This document shows, one piece after another, positions 45,641-54,180 of a stretch of 64,000 nucleotides of DNA. Position 1 is the first letter of the stretch, and each line of letters begins with the position of its first letter. Position numbers and translations under genes: made by a program. The stretch spans positions 1-64,000 of the forward strand of contig NZ_VDDA01000022.1 in assembly GCF_006151805.1 (NCBI RefSeq), read 5' to 3'. The notes beneath the pieces are model-generated. The model was not told the DNA's origin and ran no database searches. It worked only from the letters and a program-made list of their open reading frames with translations. This stretch comes from Methylobacterium terricola (GTDB lineage Bacteria > Pseudomonadota > Alphaproteobacteria > Rhizobiales > Beijerinckiaceae).

Positions 45641-45694
45641 ATTCCGGGCTCCGCCGCGCGGCCCCGGAATGACCAGGAGGGTGCTTAACCCTCC
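45641..45694 (-). terminator. Tandem hairpins downstream of the Do-family protease gene
   Basis: GGAGGGT-GCTTA-ACCCTCC (45676-45694) is a perfect 7-bp stem with a 5-nt loop, 12 bp after the protease stop. A second stem, ATTCCGGG/CCCGGAAT (45641-45670, 14-nt loop), follows. Together they are a credible terminator for the leftward protease/glycosyltransferase unit; no T-run follows. Confidence 0.65.
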
Positions 45695-45705
45695 GGTGGC
45701 CGGCC

Positions 45706-47169
45706 CTATCCCCCGAAGACGGATGTCAGCTGCTGCCCGCCCCGGTTGATCGTCACCTCCCACATCGAGGCCGGCGCCCGGGTCATGCGCTCCAGGTCCT
45801 TGGTCGAGGCGACCGGGGCGCCGTTCACCGCCACGACGATGTCGCCCTTCTGCAGGCCGACCCGGTTGGCGACGGTGCCGCCCTCGACCTCCGCGATGAT
45901 GACGCCGTCGCCCTGCGCCTGGGCCGACAGGTCCATCTGCATCTCCTCCGCCACCGCCGGCGACAGGTTGACCGCCGTGGCGCCGAGGAAGGGCGAGCGG
46001 GTCTTCACCTTCAGGGTGTCGCGCGGGCGGGTCTCCGGCGCGGGACCCAGGCGCACCGGCACCGTGGTGCGGGTGGCGCCGCGCAGGACCGTCAGCTTGG
46101 TCTCGCCCTTGATGCCCTTGAGCGCGAAGCGGTAGCCGAAGGCCTCCGGGTCGTCGACGGTCTGGCCGTCGACTGCCAGGATCACGTCGCCGCGCTTCAG
46201 CCCCGCCTCCTCGGCCGGGCTCTTCGGCTGCATCGAGGCGACCAGCACGCCGGTCGGGTGGTCGAGGCCGACGCTGTCGGCGATGTCCGGCGTCACGTGC
46301 TGGAGCCGGGCGCCGAGCCAGGGCCGCCGCACCGTGCGGGCACCGCCCTTGGCGGTCTCGACCACCGCCTTGACCATGCTGGCGGGGATGGCGAAGCCGA
46401 TGCCGTGGCTGCCGCCCGACTGCGAGTAGATCGCGGTGTTGATGCCGACGAGGCCACCGTTGAGATCGACCAGCGCGCCGCCCGAATTGCCGGGGTTGAT
46501 CGCCGCATCGGTCTGGATGAAGAATTGGTAATCGGCCGAGCCGACCTGGGTGCGGGCCAGCGCCGAGACGATGCCCTGCGTCACCGTCTGGCCGACGCCG
46601 AACGGGTTGCCGATCGCGATCACGAAATCACCGACCTGAAGCCCCTCCGAATCACCGATCTCCATCGGCGTGAGGCCGCCGGTCGGGCTCTTGATCTTCA
46701 GGATGGCGAGGTCGGTGCGGGGGTCGCGCAGGATGATCTGCGCCTCGAACTCGCGCCGGTCGTTCAGCGCCACCTTCACCTCGTTCATGTTCTCGATGAC
46801 GTGGTTGTTGGTGACGATCAGCCCCGAGGCATCGACGATGACGCCCGAGCCGAGGGAGCGCTGCGCCCGCTCCTGCGGCAGGTTCGGGCCGGCATCGCCG
46901 AAGAAGCGGCGCAGGAACTCGTCCATGGCGCCGCGGTTGCCGGCGCGCTTCTCGACATGGGTGCCGTAGACGTTGACCACGCTGGGCGCGGCGCGCTTGA
47001 CCAGGGGCGCGAAGGAGAGCTGCACCTGCGCCTTGGATTCGGGCAATGCCCGGTTGTCCTGCAGGGCGCGGTACGGCGGCACCGACGGGGCCTGCGCGGC
47101 CGCCGGATGGGCGACCCCGAGGAGGAGCGCGGCGAGCAGCAGAGGGGGCGTCGGGCGGCGCATCGGCAT
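45706..47169 (-). CDS. degP: Do-family periplasmic serine protease (DegP/DegQ-like)
   Basis: A 487-residue HtrA protease with a signal peptide (about 1-25, ending AAAQA). The catalytic triad is His123 (TNNHVI), Asp153 (DPRTDLAIL) and Ser229 (NPGNSGGAL). Two PDZ domains follow (about 275-375, RGDVILAVDGQTVDDP; 395-485, LQKGDIVVAVNGAPV). It degrades or refolds damaged envelope proteins. The ATG at 47169 is 5 nt after AGGAG; another ATG at 47163 is in frame. Downstream of the glycosyltransferase gene by 38 bp, with hairpins after the stop. Confidence 0.94.
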   Translation of the reverse strand: MPMRRPTPPLLLAALLLGVAHPAAAQAPSVPPYRALQDNRALPESKAQVQLSFAPLVKRAAPSVVNVYGTHVEKRAGNRGAMDEFLRRFFGDAGPNLPQERAQRSLGSGVIVDASGLIVTNNHVIENMNEVKVALNDRREFEAQIILRDPRTDLAILKIKSPTGGLTPMEIGDSEGLQVGDFVIAIGNPFGVGQTVTQGIVSALARTQVGSADYQFFIQTDAAINPGNSGGALVDLNGGLVGINTAIYSQSGGSHGIGFAIPASMVKAVVETAKGGARTVRRPWLGARLQHVTPDIADSVGLDHPTGVLVASMQPKSPAEEAGLKRGDVILAVDGQTVDDPEAFGYRFALKGIKGETKLTVLRGATRTTVPVRLGPAPETRPRDTLKVKTRSPFLGATAVNLSPAVAEEMQMDLSAQAQGDGVIIAEVEGGTVANRVGLQKGDIVVAVNGAPVASTKDLERMTRAPASMWEVTINRGGQQLTSVFGG

Positions 47170-47207
47170 TCGGCTCCTGATATCGGGCTCGTGGGCTGGA
47201 TGCTCTC

Positions 47208-48464
47208 TCACATGACAGCACTGCGCTGAAAAGATGGCGCCTCGGCCGCTTCCGTCATCCCGGCATAGAGGTCGCACAGGGCGCCGGCATGGGCCTCGAG
47301 GGTCATCGGAGCGGACCAGTAGCGGGTATGGGCCGCCTCGCCCAAGCGCCGCACCAGGGCGTCGTCCTTCAGCCGGCCGAAGACCTCGGCGAGCGCCGCG
47401 ACGTCGGGGGCGACGACGAAACCGGTCTCGGCCTCCCGGATCTTCTCCCCGGCCCCGGCCCGGTCCGACGCCACGGCCGGGATGCCGGCGGCGAGCGCCT
47501 CGTAGACTGTCAACGGGCCGGTCTCGAGCCAGCGCGCCGGCGCCGCCACCGCCCGGGCGCGGCGGCGCAGCAGCGCCTCGACCTCCGCCGGCGGGCGCCA
47601 GCCGACCACCTCGGCCCCCGGCACGGCCCGCAATGCGTCGGCGAGCGGCCCGTCGCCGATGAACAGCGACGGCAGGCCCGCCCGCCGGGCCGCCTCGGCG
47701 ACGAGGTCCGCCCCCTTCTCGCGGGTGAGGCGGCCGACGAAGGCCACCGCGTCGCCCGAGGCCGGATCGGCCGGGGCGGCGCGCGCGACCCGGACCGGGT
47801 TGTCGACCCGGCGGTGGCGAAAGCGCCCGTCGCCCAGCATCGGCGCGAGCCGCGCCCGGCTGCCGTCGGAGACGTGGACGAGATCGAGCGGGCGCCCGGT
47901 GAAGCCCCGGGCGATGGCCGCCGATTGCACGGCGGAGCGGACGAGCCGCACCCCCTTGTGCGCTGGCGATTGCGGATCGCAGGAGGCCGTCAGGCAGCCG
48001 GCCGAGAGCGGCGTGAGCGTGCAGGGCTCGGCGGTGTCGAAGCGATAATAGACCCCGTTCGGGCAGGCCAGGAAGTAGTCGTGCAGGGTCACGGCCACGG
48101 GCAGGCCGCTGCGCGCCAGCACGGAAAAGACCGCCGGCGACAGCGAGCGGGTCCATTGGTGGAGGTGCAGCAGGTCGGGCCCGGCCGGCAGGGCCGCCAG
48201 GGCGGCGGCGAGGCGCCGCGCCGCCTCGCGGTTCCAGATTCCCTCGATCGCGCCGCGCCAGGCCGGCCGCTCCCACACGTCGGTGAGGCCGAGCCCCACC
48301 CGGTGAATGCCGGGATGGTCGAGCAACGGGTCGGCCTGGCCGTCGACGCCGTGGATCAGCGTGACGGCGACACCGCGCTCGGCGAGGCCGCGGGCCGATT
48401 CGATCGCGACCTTCTCGGCGCCCCCCTTCGGCGTGGCAAAGTTCGTCAGGATGGCGACGTGCAT
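47208..48464 (-). CDS. Glycosyltransferase family 4 protein
   Basis: A 418-residue GT-B-fold glycosyltransferase. The N-terminus (MHVAILTNFATPKGGAEKVA) and the segment LHQWTRSLSP are acceptor-domain features. The C-terminal domain has FVGRLTREKGADLVAEAA, LFIGDGPLADALR and the E-x7-E-like segment PLTVYEALAAGIPAVASD. It presumably builds an exopolysaccharide or surface glycan. It lies alone upstream of the protease, in a possible two-gene unit. The acceptor and sugar are unknown. Confidence 0.85.
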   Translation of the reverse strand: MHVAILTNFATPKGGAEKVAIESARGLAERGVAVTLIHGVDGQADPLLDHPGIHRVGLGLTDVWERPAWRGAIEGIWNREAARRLAAALAALPAGPDLLHLHQWTRSLSPAVFSVLARSGLPVAVTLHDYFLACPNGVYYRFDTAEPCTLTPLSAGCLTASCDPQSPAHKGVRLVRSAVQSAAIARGFTGRPLDLVHVSDGSRARLAPMLGDGRFRHRRVDNPVRVARAAPADPASGDAVAFVGRLTREKGADLVAEAARRAGLPSLFIGDGPLADALRAVPGAEVVGWRPPAEVEALLRRRARAVAAPARWLETGPLTVYEALAAGIPAVASDRAGAGEKIREAETGFVVAPDVAALAEVFGRLKDDALVRRLGEAAHTRYWSAPMTLEAHAGALCDLYAGMTEAAEAPSFQRSAVM

Positions 48465-48606
48465 CGGCGGGTCCTCTCGTCGACCAAGCCTAGCCGGCGG
48501 GGCACCATCGTCCCGTTAAACACGAGGCGCACGCAACAGGCCCGGGCCCCGCGCGTTAGCCGGGCAGTGAGTCCCCGAGCGGGGACGCTCGACAGGAGAG
48601 ATCGCG

Positions 48607-48783
48607 ATGAGCGAGTCCAAGACCCCGGACAAGGATCAGGCGGGCTTTCGCCGCGACAGCGCCTCGCCGGAGGACAAGGCGCGGCCGGAGAACCAGCAGG
48701 GCAAGCTGAACGAGCGCCTCGACGAGGGTCTCGAGGAGACCTTCCCGTCGAGCGACCCGGTCTCGGTGAAGATCACGAAATAG
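48607..48783 (+). CDS. Small acidic conserved protein
   Basis: A 58-residue hydrophilic protein below the usual ORF cut-off. It reads MSESKTPDKDQAGFRRDSAS, then PEDKARPENQQGKL and a conserved C-terminal GLEETFPSSDPVSVKITK. Small proteins with the ETFPSSDPVS ending recur in Hyphomicrobiales genomes (recalled, not searched). GGAGAG precedes the ATG at 48607. A strong hairpin follows 11 bp after the stop, so it looks like a monocistronic gene. Function unknown; no membrane segment. Confidence 0.75.
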   Translation: MSESKTPDKDQAGFRRDSASPEDKARPENQQGKLNERLDEGLEETFPSSDPVSVKITK

Positions 48784-48794
48784 TCGTGGGCCTT

Positions 48795-48844
48795 GCCGGT
48801 CCCGATTCTCCCCTCCCGGGCGGGAGAGGGAAATCGGGACCGGC
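48795..48844. terminator. Strong hairpin after the small acidic protein gene
   Basis: GCCGGTCCCGATT (48795-48807) and AATCGGGACCGGC (48832-48844) are a perfect 13-bp inverted repeat enclosing a second small stem (CTCCCG-GG-CGGGAG, 48813-48826). It starts 11 bp after the stop codon and is probably the terminator. The inner sequence resembles the GC hairpins of the inverted repeat at 23.5 kb. Confidence 0.7.
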
Positions 48845-49158
48845 GAGCGCGCAAGAGGACGACACGCCTCGGCGTGGAACTCCGAGCATGGTGCGATCGC
48901 TCGACGCTCGGGTTCCGCTCACGACCGCCTCGCCCTGCGCGCGTCGATCGCCCCGGACGCTCTCCCCTCCCTTGCAGCGGCACCATGGAAGTCTGGCGTC
49001 GCAGGGAGAGTGTTTCGCGCCGGCAAGTTAAACCCTGAGTTTTATCAACGGATCGTTGGCTTGCCGTCACGGAGGCTGGCGCTTACACCGGCTCCCGGCG
49101 CAACGGTGACCCACGGAACAGCCATGTCGGGGTGACGCGCCGAAATCGCCCCGTCAGC
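48845..49158. other. Intergenic region upstream of the diguanylate cyclase gene
   Basis: About 310 bp between the hairpin and the cyclase start. No conserved ORF was found. The stretch around 49023-49050 (GTTAAACCCTGAGTTTTATC) is AT-rich and may hold the promoter. A GTG at 49132 is an alternative cyclase start. Confidence 0.5.
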
Positions 49159-50424
49159 ATGATCCGCTCGCTCCTTCGCCCCTCTCGCCTCGCCGTCGCG
49201 CTGCTGCTGCTTGGCGCCGGCCCCGCCCTCGCCCAGTCCAGCTTCGCCCGCGGTACGCCGCTCGACTGGTCGGCCGTGCTGACCGGGGCTTTCCTCGGCT
49301 TCCTGCTGCTGCCGACCGCCTACAACGTCGCGTTCTTCGTCATCCTGCGCGAGCGCTTCCTGCTCTGGGACATCGCCCGGATCCTGACGCTCGTCGCACT
49401 GACGCTCTGCCTGTCGTCGCTGCCCCTGGGCTCCATCGTCACCGCCGAGGGGTTCGCCCGGCAGGTCGCGATCAACGTCCTGTTCGACGGGGTCATCGTC
49501 CTGATGGGACCGTTCCTCGGCACCCTGCTCGAACCCGGCGCGTTGCCGCCGCGCCTGCGCCGGTGCTTGATGTCTCTGCCGTTGTCCGTCGCCCTGACGA
49601 CGCCCGCGATGCTCCTCGCCCCCTGTCCGCCGGCCTACATGGCCTTGCGCAGCCTCGTGCTCGTCGGCGTCCTCGCCCTGTACGGCACGTCGCTCGGGGT
49701 GGCGCTCGCGCGCGGGAGCCGGGCGGCGCGGTTCCAGACCGCGGCCTCGCTCGGCGTGCTGGCGGTCTGCGGGGTCAGCCTCTTTCACGACGTCGTGCTC
49801 GGCCGGCCGTTCGGGCTCTTCCTGTACGCCCTGTTCGGCGCCATCGCCCTGGAGATGCTGCTGAACGCCGCCGGCGTCGGCGACCGCTTCATGCGGCTCA
49901 AGCGCGAACGCGATCAGGCACAGGCCCGGGCCGACACCCTGGACCTCGTCGCCCATACCGACCCGCTGACCGGCCTGCCGAACCGCCGCGGCCTGGAGCG
50001 CCGGTTCGCGACGACGCGCCCGCGTGCGGTCGCGATCCTCGACATCGACCATTTCAAACGGATCAACGACGCTTTCGGTCACGATCAGGGCGACGCGGTG
50101 ATCGTCGCGGTGGCGGAGGCGCTGGCCGATGGCACGGCCTATGCGGGCCGCCTCGGCGGCGAGGAATTCGCGCTGCTCCTCGACGACGACGACCCGGTCG
50201 CCACCGTCGAGTCCCTGCGCCGGCAGATTCCGTCCCGAACCGTGGCACGGGCTCCCGCCGTGACCCAGCCGGTCACGGCGAGCGCCGGTGTCGCGCGGGT
50301 GGGCGACGCCATGACCTACGCCGAGGCGCTGAAGGCCGCCGACCTCGAACTCTACGCCGCCAAGGCCGCAGGCCGGAATTGCTGCGTCGCCGACCGCACC
50401 GTCTACCGGGCGCGGGCGGCGTGA
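49159..50424 (+). CDS. Diguanylate cyclase with 7TM-like sensor
   Basis: A 421-residue protein. A signal peptide (MIRSLLRPSRLAVALLLLGA, cleaved after PALA) is followed by about seven membrane helices between residues 30 and 245 (7TMR-DISM-like), then a GGDEF domain. DPLTGLPNRRG, AILDIDHFKRINDAFGHDQG and the active-site motif GGEEF are present, so it should synthesise cyclic-di-GMP from two GTP. The ATG at 49159 gives a clean signal peptide; the GTG at 49132 would add nine residues. It converges on mcd with a 10-bp gap. Confidence 0.88.
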   Translation: MIRSLLRPSRLAVALLLLGAGPALAQSSFARGTPLDWSAVLTGAFLGFLLLPTAYNVAFFVILRERFLLWDIARILTLVALTLCLSSLPLGSIVTAEGFARQVAINVLFDGVIVLMGPFLGTLLEPGALPPRLRRCLMSLPLSVALTTPAMLLAPCPPAYMALRSLVLVGVLALYGTSLGVALARGSRAARFQTAASLGVLAVCGVSLFHDVVLGRPFGLFLYALFGAIALEMLLNAAGVGDRFMRLKRERDQAQARADTLDLVAHTDPLTGLPNRRGLERRFATTRPRAVAILDIDHFKRINDAFGHDQGDAVIVAVAEALADGTAYAGRLGGEEFALLLDDDDPVATVESLRRQIPSRTVARAPAVTQPVTASAGVARVGDAMTYAEALKAADLELYAAKAAGRNCCVADRTVYRARAA

Positions 50425-50434
50425 ATCCTGCCCG

Positions 50435-52111
50435 TCACTGCACCTCGAGCAGGCGCCGGGCGATGACCTGGGCCTGGATCTCGGCCGCGCCCTCGAAGAT
50501 CGACAGGATGCGGGCGTCGCAGAGCAGGCGGCTCACCGGATATTCGAGGGCGAAGCCGTTGCCGCCGTGGATCTGCAACGCGTTGTCGGCCGCCGCCCAG
50601 GCGACGCGGGCGGCCAGCAGCTTCGCCATGCCGGCCTCGAGGTCGCAGCGCTTGCCCTCGTCCTTCTGGTGGGCGGCGAAGTAGGTGAGCTGGCGGGCGA
50701 TGGCGATCTCGACCGCCATCAGGGCAAGCTTGTCGGCGACCCGCGGGAACGAGACCAGCGGCTTGCCGAACTGCACCCGCTCCTCGGCGTAGCGCAGGCC
50801 CACATCGAGGGCCGATTGCGCCACGCCGACCGCGCGGGCCGCGGTCTGGATCCGGGCCGATTCGAAGGTCTGCATCAGCTGGGCGAAGCCCTTGCCCTCG
50901 ACCCCGCCGAGCAGGTTGCCCTCCGGCACCGCGAACCCGTCGAAGGCGAGCTCGTACTCCTTCATGCCGCGGTAGCCGAGCACCTCGATCTCGCCGCCCG
51001 ACAGGCCCTCGACCGGGAACGGGTCCTCGTCGGTGCCGCGGGGCTTTTCGCCGAGCAGCAGCGACAGGCCCTTGTGGCCCGGCTCCTCGGGCTTGGTGCG
51101 CACCAGCACCGTCATCAGGTCGGCCCGGACCGGATGGGTGATCCAGGTCTTGTTGCCGCTGATCCGCCAGGTATCGCCGTCTTTGACCGCCTTGGTGCGC
51201 AGGGACGCGAGGTCCGAGCCGGTATTCGGCTCGGTGAAGACCGCGGTCGGCAGGATCTCGCCCGAGGCGATCTTCGGCAGGAAGCGCTGCTTCTGCTCCT
51301 CGGTGCCGCCGCACAGGATCAGCTCGGCGGCGATCTCCGAGCGGGTGCCGAGCGAGCCGACGCCGATATAGGCCCGCGACAACTCCTCCGAGACCACGCA
51401 CATCGAGATCTTCGGCAGGCCCATGCCGCCGTATTCCTCCGGAATGGTCAGGCCGAACACGCCGAGCTCGGCCATCTGGCCGATGATCTCGAGCGGGATG
51501 TAGGCGTTCTCCAGGTGCCATTCATGGGCATGGGGGGCGACCTCGGCTTGGCCGAAGCGGCGCATCTCGGCGCGGATTGCCTCCATGTCCTCGTCGAGGC
51601 CGGTCTCGCCGACCGTCGCGGATCCCGCGCCGTCGCGGATCATCCGCACCAGGGCGGCGCGGTTCGGGGCGGTGTTGCCCTCGGCGATCAGGGTCTCGAC
51701 CGCCTCCGAGCGGTGGCGCGCCACCTCCTGGGCCTTCAGACCGAGCGAGGTCGTCGGGCGCACCATCTCGCCCTGGCTCATCGGGATGCCGCCGAAGAGC
51801 TGTTCCAGGTATTCGCCGAGGCCGATCCGCACGAGCAGCGTCTCGGTCTCGCCGAGGCGCCCCTCCCCGGACAGGCGGGCCGCGTAGGCGCCGAGTTGGG
51901 TGATCGCCTCGGCATAGGTCGAGAGCCAGGCGAGGCCGTGGGCGGCGTGCTGCTCGGCCTCGATCCGCTCGGGCGAGAGCCGGCCGTCGGGCCCGAGCAG
52001 GCCGGCCCGCACCCGGCGGGCGGCGTCGGCGGCGAGCGCCTTGGCGGCGAGCCCGGCTTCCTGCGCCAGGGTGACGAGGTCGGTCGGGGCGGGGGCGGCC
52101 TGGGCGGACAT
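50435..52111 (-). CDS. mcd: Methylsuccinyl-CoA dehydrogenase
   Basis: A 558-residue acyl-CoA dehydrogenase with the roughly 170-residue N-terminal extension typical of Mcd (GLAWLSTYAEAITQLGAYAA, FGGIPMSQGEMVRP). The dehydrogenase core has TIPEEYGGMGLPKISMCVVS, AVFTEPNTGSDLASLRTKAV and a C-terminal FEGAAEIQAQVIARRLLEVQ, which keeps the catalytic-type Glu. It oxidises (2S)-methylsuccinyl-CoA to mesaconyl-CoA in the ethylmalonyl-CoA pathway, used for growth on C1 and C2 compounds. Other pathway genes are not in the window. The next gene upstream is an SDR, 108 bp away. Confidence 0.92.
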   Translation of the reverse strand: MSAQAAPAPTDLVTLAQEAGLAAKALAADAARRVRAGLLGPDGRLSPERIEAEQHAAHGLAWLSTYAEAITQLGAYAARLSGEGRLGETETLLVRIGLGEYLEQLFGGIPMSQGEMVRPTTSLGLKAQEVARHRSEAVETLIAEGNTAPNRAALVRMIRDGAGSATVGETGLDEDMEAIRAEMRRFGQAEVAPHAHEWHLENAYIPLEIIGQMAELGVFGLTIPEEYGGMGLPKISMCVVSEELSRAYIGVGSLGTRSEIAAELILCGGTEEQKQRFLPKIASGEILPTAVFTEPNTGSDLASLRTKAVKDGDTWRISGNKTWITHPVRADLMTVLVRTKPEEPGHKGLSLLLGEKPRGTDEDPFPVEGLSGGEIEVLGYRGMKEYELAFDGFAVPEGNLLGGVEGKGFAQLMQTFESARIQTAARAVGVAQSALDVGLRYAEERVQFGKPLVSFPRVADKLALMAVEIAIARQLTYFAAHQKDEGKRCDLEAGMAKLLAARVAWAAADNALQIHGGNGFALEYPVSRLLCDARILSIFEGAAEIQAQVIARRLLEVQ

Positions 52112-52219
52112 CGGTCAGGTCTCCGGGGATTATGCTGCGGCGCATACAAATAGCGGTGAATCGCCGGCCTGTAGAGGGGCCAGCCTGCCGCTGGGGTCCG
52201 ACTTTCGGGGGGAAGGGGA

Positions 52220-52990
52220 TTATTGCGCGGTGACGCCGCCGTCGATCACCATCTCGGCCCCGGTGACGAAGCCGGCCTCGTCGGAGGCGAGGTAGGCGGC
52301 GAGCCCGGCGATCTCGTCGGCCGCGGCATTGCGCCCGAGCGGCACCGCGGCGCGCAGGCGTTCGCTGAGCGCTTCCGGCGTGTAGCGGCTGCCGGCGGCG
52401 AGGTCGCGCAGCATGTCGGTCTCGGTGAAGCCGGGATGGATCGAGTTGCAGCGCACGCCGTATTTCTGGCGGGCGCAGTGCAGCGCGACCGATTTGGTGA
52501 GGAGCCGCACCGCCCCCTTCGAGGCGTTGTAGGCGGCGAGGTTGTGCCCGCCGACGATGCCGGAGACCGACGAGAGGTTGATGATCGCCCCTCCCCGCCC
52601 GGCCGGCGGCTTCATCGCCCGCACGGCGTGGCGGCAGCCGAGGAAGGTGCCGTCGACGTTGATGTCCTGAACCCGGCGCCACTCCGCGAGCGTCACCGAC
52701 TCGATGGTGCCGACCACCGCGATCCCGGCATTGTTGACCAGCACGTCGAGGCCGCCGTGGCGGGCGACCGTGCGGTCGACGGCCTGCGTCCAGTCCTCGT
52801 CCCTCGTCACGTCGAGGGCGCAAGGATGGAAGGCCGGGTTCTCCGGCGCGACGCGCTCGGCCTCCGTCTCGTCGATATCGGCGAGGATCACCGCCGCCGC
52901 CCCCTCGCGGGCGAAGCGCCGCGCGATCGCGAGCCCGATCCCCCGCGCGCCGCCCGTGATCAGGGCGACCTTGCCGGCCAGACGCTGCAT
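52220..52990 (-). CDS. SDR family NAD(P)-dependent oxidoreductase
   Basis: A 256-residue classical short-chain dehydrogenase. It has TGGARGIG (12-19), NNAGIAVVG, the catalytic Ser in NLSSVSGIVGG, the YNASK Tyr-Lys pair, and a C-terminal MVIDGGVTAQ. The acidic LADIDE segment after the second strand suggests NAD preference. It lies upstream of mcd in the same direction and shares the intergenic gap with the porin-like genes. The substrate is unknown; many similar enzymes act on secondary alcohols or sugars. Confidence 0.87.
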   Translation of the reverse strand: MQRLAGKVALITGGARGIGLAIARRFAREGAAAVILADIDETEAERVAPENPAFHPCALDVTRDEDWTQAVDRTVARHGGLDVLVNNAGIAVVGTIESVTLAEWRRVQDINVDGTFLGCRHAVRAMKPPAGRGGAIINLSSVSGIVGGHNLAAYNASKGAVRLLTKSVALHCARQKYGVRCNSIHPGFTETDMLRDLAAGSRYTPEALSERLRAAVPLGRNAAADEIAGLAAYLASDEAGFVTGAEMVIDGGVTAQ

Positions 52991-53090
52991 CCGGATTTCC
53001 TTCCCTCGCGTCCCGCCTCTTGCCGTGAAGCTCTCGCCTCGGGCGGTCCGCCAGGGTGGCGCGGCCGGAGGGCCGCCGCAAGCCTCGCCC

Positions 53091-54008
53091 TCAGAACTTC
53101 ACCGCCGCGCCGCCGCGCACGGTGTTGAGGTTCATCTTGTGGCCGTCGAAATCGTTGAACAGCACGTACTGGTACTCGGCGCGCAGCAGCAGGTTCGGCG
53201 TGATGGCGTACTCGATGCCGGCCCCGGCCGCGATGCCGCCGACAACCTTCTCCTTGGTGCGATGGGTGATGTCCGGATCGGCCAGGATGCTGTTGCCCGG
53301 ATCGGTCTGCAGGAAGGTCTTGTAGCCGGAGTAATTCACGAAGACCCGCTGCGAGGGGTCGGCGAGGGCCTGGTTGGCGCGATAGGTCGCCTGATCGTAC
53401 TCGTAACCCCGCACCGCCACCGTCTCGGCGATCTGCGCCCGGCCGATGGCGAAGCCGCCGGTCACGAAGGGCATGAACCCGTCGACGCTGTAGCCGAAGC
53501 GCGCCCGGATGGTGGCGTAGTCCTGGATCTGCGTCGTCGCGTCGCCGGAGAGCTTTGCACCCCTGAGGAAGCCCAGGCTGTCGACTTGGTACTTGTGAAT
53601 TGCGTCGCCGCTTCGACCGGTGAGCCCGAGATGGGTGTAATCGAGCTCGACGCCCACGATCGTGTCATCGAATTGGTAGTTCACGCCCGCGAAGGCGCCG
53701 AAGGTGATGCCGTTGCGCCGTACGTCGCGCGCGTGCATGAGCGAGGAAGCACCGAGCGTCGATTCGATCGCGGTGGCACGCAGCGCCTGGGCGACGGGGC
53801 TGCGGAACACGTCGCCGAAGCCGAAGCTGGCGCTCGACCAGCCGCCATGCCCGCCGACATAGATGCCCTCCCAGACATCCGGCACGGATACCGCCACCGG
53901 CTCGGAGGCCGTGCCCCGCAGAGCCCCGAAATCGAGATCCGCAGCCTGCGCCGCCACGGGCGCGCCCAGACCCAAGCCGACGAGAATTCCTAAGGTCGTG
54001 AAACGCAT
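53091..54008 (-). CDS. Outer-membrane beta-barrel protein (Omp25/31-like), copy 1
   Basis: A 305-residue porin-like protein with signal peptide (MRFTTLGILVGLGLGAPVAA, ending AQA) and a beta-barrel rich in alternating aromatic and polar residues (GIYVGGHGGWSSASFGFG, TFGAFAGVNYQFDDTIVGVE), ending in the C-terminal GGAAVKF with terminal Phe, the outer-membrane sorting signal. It belongs to the Omp25/31 family. The ATG at 54008 has GGAGG 8 nt upstream. A CtrA-like site lies 70 bp upstream. The family's role is envelope structure and stress, often plant-host related. Confidence 0.88.
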   Translation of the reverse strand: MRFTTLGILVGLGLGAPVAAQAADLDFGALRGTASEPVAVSVPDVWEGIYVGGHGGWSSASFGFGDVFRSPVAQALRATAIESTLGASSLMHARDVRRNGITFGAFAGVNYQFDDTIVGVELDYTHLGLTGRSGDAIHKYQVDSLGFLRGAKLSGDATTQIQDYATIRARFGYSVDGFMPFVTGGFAIGRAQIAETVAVRGYEYDQATYRANQALADPSQRVFVNYSGYKTFLQTDPGNSILADPDITHRTKEKVVGGIAAGAGIEYAITPNLLLRAEYQYVLFNDFDGHKMNLNTVRGGAAVKF

Positions 54009-54077
54009 CTGGGCCGCCTCCGGCACGAGGATCGGCAAAATTTGCCGTGCCGCAGGCATCACAATGACTCGGTAACC

Positions 54078-54092
54078 TTAAAACTGCGTTAC
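54078..54092. promoter_or_regulatory. CtrA-like site upstream of porin-like gene 1
   Basis: TTAA-N7-TTAC on the plus strand, one mismatch from TTAA-N7-TTAA. It is 70 bp upstream of the ATG at 54008. The other two porin-like genes carry similar sites. Pattern match only. Confidence 0.45.
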
Positions 54093-54123
54093 GGGCCTCA
54101 AAAGATGGTCCGAAATCAGACAT

Positions 54124-54162
54124 GCGAAACGCCCGGTGCGGTGGGCGCACCGGGCGTTTCGC
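54124..54162 (-). terminator. Terminator downstream of porin-like gene 2
   Basis: GCGAAACGCCCGGTGC and GCACCGGGCGTTTCGC (54124-54139, 54147-54162) form a perfect 16-bp stem with a 7-nt loop, 18 bp after the stop of the leftward gene at 54181. This is the strongest hairpin in the porin region. Transcription of gene 2 should end here before gene 1's promoter. Confidence 0.8.
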
Positions 54163-54180
54163 AGCGTCAGCCGAACAGGA

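Noticed and set aside
45391-45672. Plus-strand 93-codon frame
   Set aside because: No recognisable segment, composition changes half way, and it runs into the terminator hairpins of the protease gene.
45706-48276. Apparent fusion of glycosyltransferase region and Do protease
   Set aside because: The upstream part of the frame is not glycosyltransferase sequence but an out-of-frame reading of it. The protease starts with its own signal peptide at 47169.
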